DNA of 64,000 nt, from NCBI RefSeq assembly GCF_002899945.2, contig NZ_PPEG02000007.1:186001-250000 (forward strand). The letters run 5' to 3'. The notes under the pieces are model-generated. The model saw only the letters and a list, made by a program, of their open reading frames with translations. It was not told where the DNA came from and made no database searches. This DNA is from Chryseobacterium viscerum (GTDB taxonomy: Bacteria > Bacteroidota > Bacteroidia > Flavobacteriales > Weeksellaceae). The translations under genes and the position numbers were made by a program. Of this stretch, positions 59,622 to 64,000 are shown piece after piece (within the stretch, counting starts at the first letter, position 1; each line of letters opens with the position of its first letter).

Positions 59622-62021
59622 TTAAAACTCGAGAAACTTCAGCTTAAACTGGATGGCAAAATTTTCTTTAAAATGAGGCGTCGCATAATAGCCCACTCTG
59701 TAGAATAAGCCCAGATTAAAATAACTGGAAAGGAAATTGTTCCATTCCAATCCGACTTCCTGATACAGGTGATCCAGCTTCCTGAACTTAAACTGGTGGT
59801 ATTCCGGGTGCTTCATATCCCCGATAGTTCCTCTTAAGACAAAATCAAAACTGGAAACATTGTGTCCAAAACTTTTGAAATACCAAGGCAGTTTGTGAGT
59901 GAAATAATAAGCTACAAACTTATCATTATAGTATTTCCCGCCTTCAAGCGTCGCAAATCCAAGGTAAGAAGTAAGGTTAAAATTAAAATCCTTACCTGGA
60001 GAAGCCAGTCCGTTCATCGTAAAGTTTTTCCAGATAGGCGCTCCACCCAAGACAACACCTCCATAGAGCCTGAAACCGGTAGTTCCGATAGGCGTCTTAA
60101 AATTATGAACAAAAAGGGCGTCAAAACGGGAATAGCTGAAGTCTCCTTCCAGCATTTTGTAGCTCTGTTCATAATTAAAATACAGCTCAGGATATTTCTG
60201 ATCGATCAGGGATTTTCCCTGTGGAGTCATAATATTGGTAGAATTCGGAGAATATTTTAAGGTAAACAATGTATTGAAGTTCCTGTAGGAAGTTCCTCTG
60301 TCTTTGAATTGATAATCAAATTCTGCGGCCTCTGTATTTCTTCGTACAGCGAGGGCGAGGGTAAGACCGTTTGTAACATCATTCAGGTAAGATAATGACA
60401 TTCCTTTAAAGTGAAAATATTTGTCATTGTTTAGATTATTCCCGAAGTTCATCGTTCTCATTTTGAAATTCCAAAGCTTTCGGTTAAACTCTCCGGATGC
60501 TGTTACATCATCGTACACCTCAAATCTGAAAAATGAATTTTTCTCCAGTGTCGTTTTCATATCAAGCCCCATCCCGTATTTCCATTTTCTGTCTTTCACA
60601 CCATAAGCAAAATAATAGTCCGGTGAAAAATAAGGATTGAAATTTTCATTCAGCTTGGCTTTTAAACCTAATCTGAATCCTTCGTAGGAGTTATAATTGA
60701 CAATTTCATCTACAGCGATGTCTACAGATCCCATTCTGATCTGCCCGTTCAGCAGTCCTGATAAGATCTGTGCTTTGCTGTCGATTTTATATTTTTTACC
60801 TAAACTGTCGATTGTTTTATAGGTATTTTGTTCCCTGTCCGTAAGAGGATCTGTTCTGTATTGATCCAGAGAATGGCCGTCAATGTTTTTTACAGAGAAA
60901 GTATAGCCTTTGAAATCTTTGGCATTCTCTTCAATAGGAGCCTCGAAATCAAAATATTTAGAGGTAAGAAATGCATAGGTTCCAAAGCTCTTTTTATCTT
61001 TCTTATCATCAGAATGCTGTTTGTCATCCATCGCCATTTTGCCCATTTTAAGCTTGGCTTTTTCGTGAGCAAGAAACCATTTGTTATTGTAAAAAACCCA
61101 GGTACTGGTAATGATTCCGTCGTTTTTGCTTTTACTGAAATTTTCAATTTTTTTGACTCCGTAGGTTTCAGTATCTACATAAATGGCACCGTTATACTTT
61201 CGCTTTTTGTCTGACTTCTTGTAGTTCACTTCACGGAAACGGATCACAAAGTTTTTTCTTCCGTCCAGTGTCACTGTATCTGAAAGAAAGAATCGGTAAA
61301 GCCCTCTGTTTTCCGGCTTCAATTGTTCCGGAACCACATCTCTGTTACTTTGCTGGAGTGCAATCATTTCATAGATAGGCTGCCTCAGACCAGAGATTCT
61401 GTTGTCCAGAATATTGATTTTCTCACCATACTTTTTGGAATATAAAAACTCCTGCGCCCTTTCCCAGAGGAAGAGCTTGCTTTTTGAAAATATTTTTCTT
61501 GCAGTGATGTTATTCAGTGAGTCTTTTTCCCTTTTTTTCTTGAAAATGTTTAAATCATTAAAATACTGATTAAACTGGGAAAGGCTGTCCTCATCTATAT
61601 CCAGAGATATTTTTTCGTAGGATTTATAGGAGTAGGATCCTAAGCTTTTCGGGGAATTTTCTTTAAATAGTTTATTTACTTTTTTAAGAATTTCCAATGC
61701 TCTGGGATCACTTTTATCTTCAATCACTACAGCTTCAATGTCTGTGGTTTTTGATGTTTTTTTGAGCAGGGAAACTTCCATACTGCTCTCTACGGTAATG
61801 CTTTCTTTCTGATAAGTATCGGCGTCAATATCAATGTTTTTGCAGCCCGTTTTGAATTCCAGAACACCTTGTTCATTGGTATATCCAATAAGCGTGTTGT
61901 CACAGGATATCTTAGCATTAAAGACAGGTTTTTGAGTGGCGTCATCTACAACCTTAATTTTTGATTGTGAGTACGCCAAAAAGCTGATCAGAAAAAATAA
62001 TAACAGTAAGCCCCTTTTCAT
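59622..62021 (-). CDS. DUF5686 outer-membrane protein with carboxypeptidase-like domain
   Basis: The 799-aa protein has a signal peptide (MKRGLLLLFFLISFLAYSQ), a CarboxypepD_reg-like beta domain (about 20-95; IKVVDDATQKPVFNAKISCD), a long middle part with DPRALEILKKVNKLF typical of DUF5686, and a C-terminal beta barrel of many aromatic strands ending FAIQFKLKFLEF. It resembles TonB-receptor-like or BamA-like outer-membrane proteins without a plug. The role is unknown. It is a single gene, about 75 bases upstream of the small 78-aa gene. Confidence 0.85.
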   Translation of the reverse strand: MKRGLLLLFFLISFLAYSQSKIKVVDDATQKPVFNAKISCDNTLIGYTNEQGVLEFKTGCKNIDIDADTYQKESITVESSMEVSLLKKTSKTTDIEAVVIEDKSDPRALEILKKVNKLFKENSPKSLGSYSYKSYEKISLDIDEDSLSQFNQYFNDLNIFKKKREKDSLNNITARKIFSKSKLFLWERAQEFLYSKKYGEKINILDNRISGLRQPIYEMIALQQSNRDVVPEQLKPENRGLYRFFLSDTVTLDGRKNFVIRFREVNYKKSDKKRKYNGAIYVDTETYGVKKIENFSKSKNDGIITSTWVFYNNKWFLAHEKAKLKMGKMAMDDKQHSDDKKDKKSFGTYAFLTSKYFDFEAPIEENAKDFKGYTFSVKNIDGHSLDQYRTDPLTDREQNTYKTIDSLGKKYKIDSKAQILSGLLNGQIRMGSVDIAVDEIVNYNSYEGFRLGLKAKLNENFNPYFSPDYYFAYGVKDRKWKYGMGLDMKTTLEKNSFFRFEVYDDVTASGEFNRKLWNFKMRTMNFGNNLNNDKYFHFKGMSLSYLNDVTNGLTLALAVRRNTEAAEFDYQFKDRGTSYRNFNTLFTLKYSPNSTNIMTPQGKSLIDQKYPELYFNYEQSYKMLEGDFSYSRFDALFVHNFKTPIGTTGFRLYGGVVLGGAPIWKNFTMNGLASPGKDFNFNLTSYLGFATLEGGKYYNDKFVAYYFTHKLPWYFKSFGHNVSSFDFVLRGTIGDMKHPEYHQFKFRKLDHLYQEVGLEWNNFLSSYFNLGLFYRVGYYATPHFKENFAIQFKLKFLEF

Positions 62022-62183
62022 GTATAAAAACTACGTCAAAATTAATGATATTTATTGTTCTGGAAAAGTTTTTAACAGAGTATAACATTGATTTAATCTA
62101 ATGTTTGTATGTGCTTTTTCCTGAGAAAATTGAATGTCTGATTGTCTCAGATAGTCTTTCTGAATTTCTTGAAGATTTCCAAT

Positions 62184-62214
62184 AAAAAAACTCCTGAACA
62201 GATGAGGTTCAGGA
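62184..62214 (-). terminator. Terminator of the peroxidase gene
   Basis: TCCTGAAC (62192-62199) and GTTCAGGA (62207-62214) form an 8-bp stem. Seven T follow on the minus strand. Confidence 0.85.
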
Positions 62215-62255
62215 ATTTTAATTGTTTATTGTAGTTTTTGTGTTTCTGAAAGGTT

Positions 62256-64000
62256 TTATCGATCATCCAAAGCCTTCATAAATTCAATAATATCATCTAT
62301 TTCTTTATCGCTAAGCTGTAGCGGAGCATCAGAAAGTGTCTGGTTTTCTACTTTGAATCCAAAAGCTTTTCCACCCCCTTTATTATAAAAATTCATCACC
62401 TCTTTTAACGTTTTGTACCCTCCATTGTGCATATAAGGAGTTGTTTTATGAATATTTCTAAGCGTTGGAGTTTTGAAAGAATGCTGTAATGAAGGAACGG
62501 TCTCATGAAACTTTCCTCTTCCCAGATCATGGTCAAACGTTTTATTCTCTCCGTTCATGGCCACTCCCAATACTTCCTGTTCTGTTTTCTTGAAATTAGG
62601 AGGGACGGTACCATTGAATAAAGGAAGGAAATGGCATATCGCACACTGAGCCTTTCCAACAAAAAGATTGAATCCGCGCTTTTGGCTTTCCGTCATTGCC
62701 GACTTATTTCCTCTCATATATTCATCAAAATCTGAATTGAATTTTGCCAGAGAACGGATGTAGCTCGCCAATACATTCTGAAGTTGCCATACTTCCGTTT
62801 TTTGAGAATGATAGATCTTTTTAAAAGCTGCCTGATAGTTTTTATCCTGATTGATTTTGGCAAGAATGACATTCAGGTCGCCATGCATTTCTTCTTTGTT
62901 GGAGATCACATCTGAGCTCTGTCCTTCCAGATCATCCTTCCGCATATCCCAAAACTGGCCATGCTGATATCCTGCATAGTTGAGAGAAGGTGCATTTCTG
63001 GCAAGTTCTGAGTTTTCAAGGGACATTGATTTGGCAAGACCATCAGTAAATGCTTTCTCAGGAATATGACATGTTGCACAGCTTCGGTTGTTACTATTGG
63101 ACAGTATCTTATCATTAAAAAGCTGATGACCAAGAGCTGCTTTTTCTTCAGAGAATGCATATTCTTTCCCGGGAGTGAAGGCATTGGGATTGAAGGCGTT
63201 TTTAGCAAAAAAAGTAGCTGCATTTTTGTTTAAGGCAGTGGTTACCTCAACATCCGGAATTTTCTCCTGATTTTTAAAATCCAGCATCAAAGCAGTGATC
63301 TTATTCAGATGATCAGGGATAAAATTGACATAATCAAATGTATTTTTGTCTGTGTTTTTTTTCAGAACTTCAATCGCTGAATTGATTTCTGCAGTAATGT
63401 TTTTTAATGCTTTATCTTTCGACCGTTCAGTAGAGATTTGTTCTAATGTTTCTTTAATCCCTTCCAGGGAAGAAGGTATTTCTTGTAAAAAAACTCCCGA
63501 AACAGGAGTGTCAAAACCTGAAATTCCTAAGCTGGAAATCCTGAAAGCTTCCTGTCTCAACGCATCAAATACCTGATCTTTACTTACAGTAATTACCTGA
63601 AAGTTGGTTGCTATGGTGTTGCTTTTGTTGATAAGCTTATTAAGCATTCTGATCACTTCATCTTTATTCCCTTTATCATAAGGATAAAACATTTCTTCCA
63701 AAACCTGCAGTCCTTCCGGTTCTATTTCGGTATGCTCGTCCATTTCTATTTCAGGAAGGGCCGGACCATTGATAAATCTTGCAGAGTGGGGCAGGAAGTA
63801 TTCTACCGCCCATTCCATTTTTTTGTAAGTTTTTCTGATATCCTGAAATTTCTCCTGAAGAAGTTTTTGCTCAGAATTTTTAGAAACAAGGGCTTTCAGT
63901 TCATTGATCTGTTTTTCAAAATCAGCATTGGTTTTGATAATCCTGTTTTTTACAGAACCAAGATCTTCGTACACCGGCTGCTGCTTATCATTTTTACAAT
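62256..64000 (-). CDS. Di-haem cytochrome c peroxidase family protein, 5' end cut off
   Basis: At least 580 residues; the frame stays open to the window edge, so the N-terminus is missing, and the visible start at 63974 is a GTG inside the gene (upstream codons read CKNDKQQP, perhaps just behind a lipobox cysteine). The N-terminal 250 residues are helical and of unknown type. The C-terminal part is a MauG/CcpA-like di-haem domain with two CxxCH sites, RSCATCH and AQCAICH, and the RGKFHETVPSLQHSFKTPTLRN segment. It probably reduces peroxide or oxidises a partner in the periplasm. A terminator follows. Confidence 0.85.
   Translation of the reverse strand, partial: CKNDKQQPVYEDLGSVKNRIIKTNADFEKQINELKALVSKNSEQKLLQEKFQDIRKTYKKMEWAVEYFLPHSARFINGPALPEIEMDEHTEIEPEGLQVLEEMFYPYDKGNKDEVIRMLNKLINKSNTIATNFQVITVSKDQVFDALRQEAFRISSLGISGFDTPVSGVFLQEIPSSLEGIKETLEQISTERSKDKALKNITAEINSAIEVLKKNTDKNTFDYVNFIPDHLNKITALMLDFKNQEKIPDVEVTTALNKNAATFFAKNAFNPNAFTPGKEYAFSEEKAALGHQLFNDKILSNSNNRSCATCHIPEKAFTDGLAKSMSLENSELARNAPSLNYAGYQHGQFWDMRKDDLEGQSSDVISNKEEMHGDLNVILAKINQDKNYQAAFKKIYHSQKTEVWQLQNVLASYIRSLAKFNSDFDEYMRGNKSAMTESQKRGFNLFVGKAQCAICHFLPLFNGTVPPNFKKTEQEVLGVAMNGENKTFDHDLGRGKFHETVPSLQHSFKTPTLRNIHKTTPYMHNGGYKTLKEVMNFYNKGGGKAFGFKVENQTLSDAPLQLSDKEIDDIIEFMKALDDR

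Overview
The window looks like chromosome from a flavobacterium of the Weeksellaceae, most likely Chryseobacterium. The grounds are the AT-rich intergenic DNA, promoter boxes of the Bacteroidota type (TTG, 19 nt, TAnnTTTG), the family content (GLPGLI, DUF1599 next to a BT_3928-like protein, DUF5686, DUF1501/DUF1800 pair, TMEM175, GxxExxY) and a primase zinc-finger region without cysteines. No rRNA, phage, transposase, CRISPR array or plasmid gene was seen.

Layout. 0-2.8 kb: end of cobT, a lipoprotein gene, cobS and cobC (assembly of the cobalamin lower ligand). 2.8-8.6 kb: an RNA-repair island bounded by two inverted copies of a palindromic repeat. It holds rtcB (RNA ligase), a tRNA gene interrupted in its anticodon arm by about 37 nt, an array of hairpins that match this insert, a 584-aa protein with a TerD-like tail, hopJ, a WYL regulator and a 45-aa ORF. 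8.7-11.4 kb: DUF1501 and DUF1800 proteins. 11.8-20.1 kb: outer-membrane protein, glucokinase, two YceI proteins, hydrolase, amt, azoreductase with a Crp-type regulator, sdaA. 20.2-25.2 kb: serine hydrolase operon, tyrA, TMEM175 channel and a barrel protein. 25.3-26.4 kb: two decayed genes. 26.8-31.4 kb: lipoprotein, two unknowns, a CPA2 antiporter and a small secreted protein. 31.5-35.6 kb: LytS/LytT-type two-component pair, ald, tsaE and a GT51-like protein. 35.7-38.5 kb: dnaG and clpP. 38.8-42 kb: GLPGLI protein, a small exported protein, a cobalamin riboswitch with no receptor gene behind it, and a phytase-like lipoprotein. 42.1-49 kb: tpiA, GxxExxY, S9 peptidase, TerB, BT_3928-like, DUF1599, folP. 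49-56.5 kb: ilvE-ilvD-ilvB-ilvN-ilvC-ilvA behind two tandem attenuators. 56.5-57.8 kb: three tandem copies of a 467-bp non-coding repeat. 57.8-64 kb: M28 peptidase, a small protein, DUF5686 protein and a di-haem peroxidase cut by the window edge.

The most interesting places are (1) the RtcB island, where the tRNA insert and the hairpin array share one motif whose stems covary; (2) the double attenuator of the ilv operon, in which leader peptides, terminators and antiterminators can all be read from the sequence; (3) the orphan cobalamin riboswitch followed by the first codons of what looks like a deleted receptor gene; and (4) the triplicated structured repeat after ilvA.
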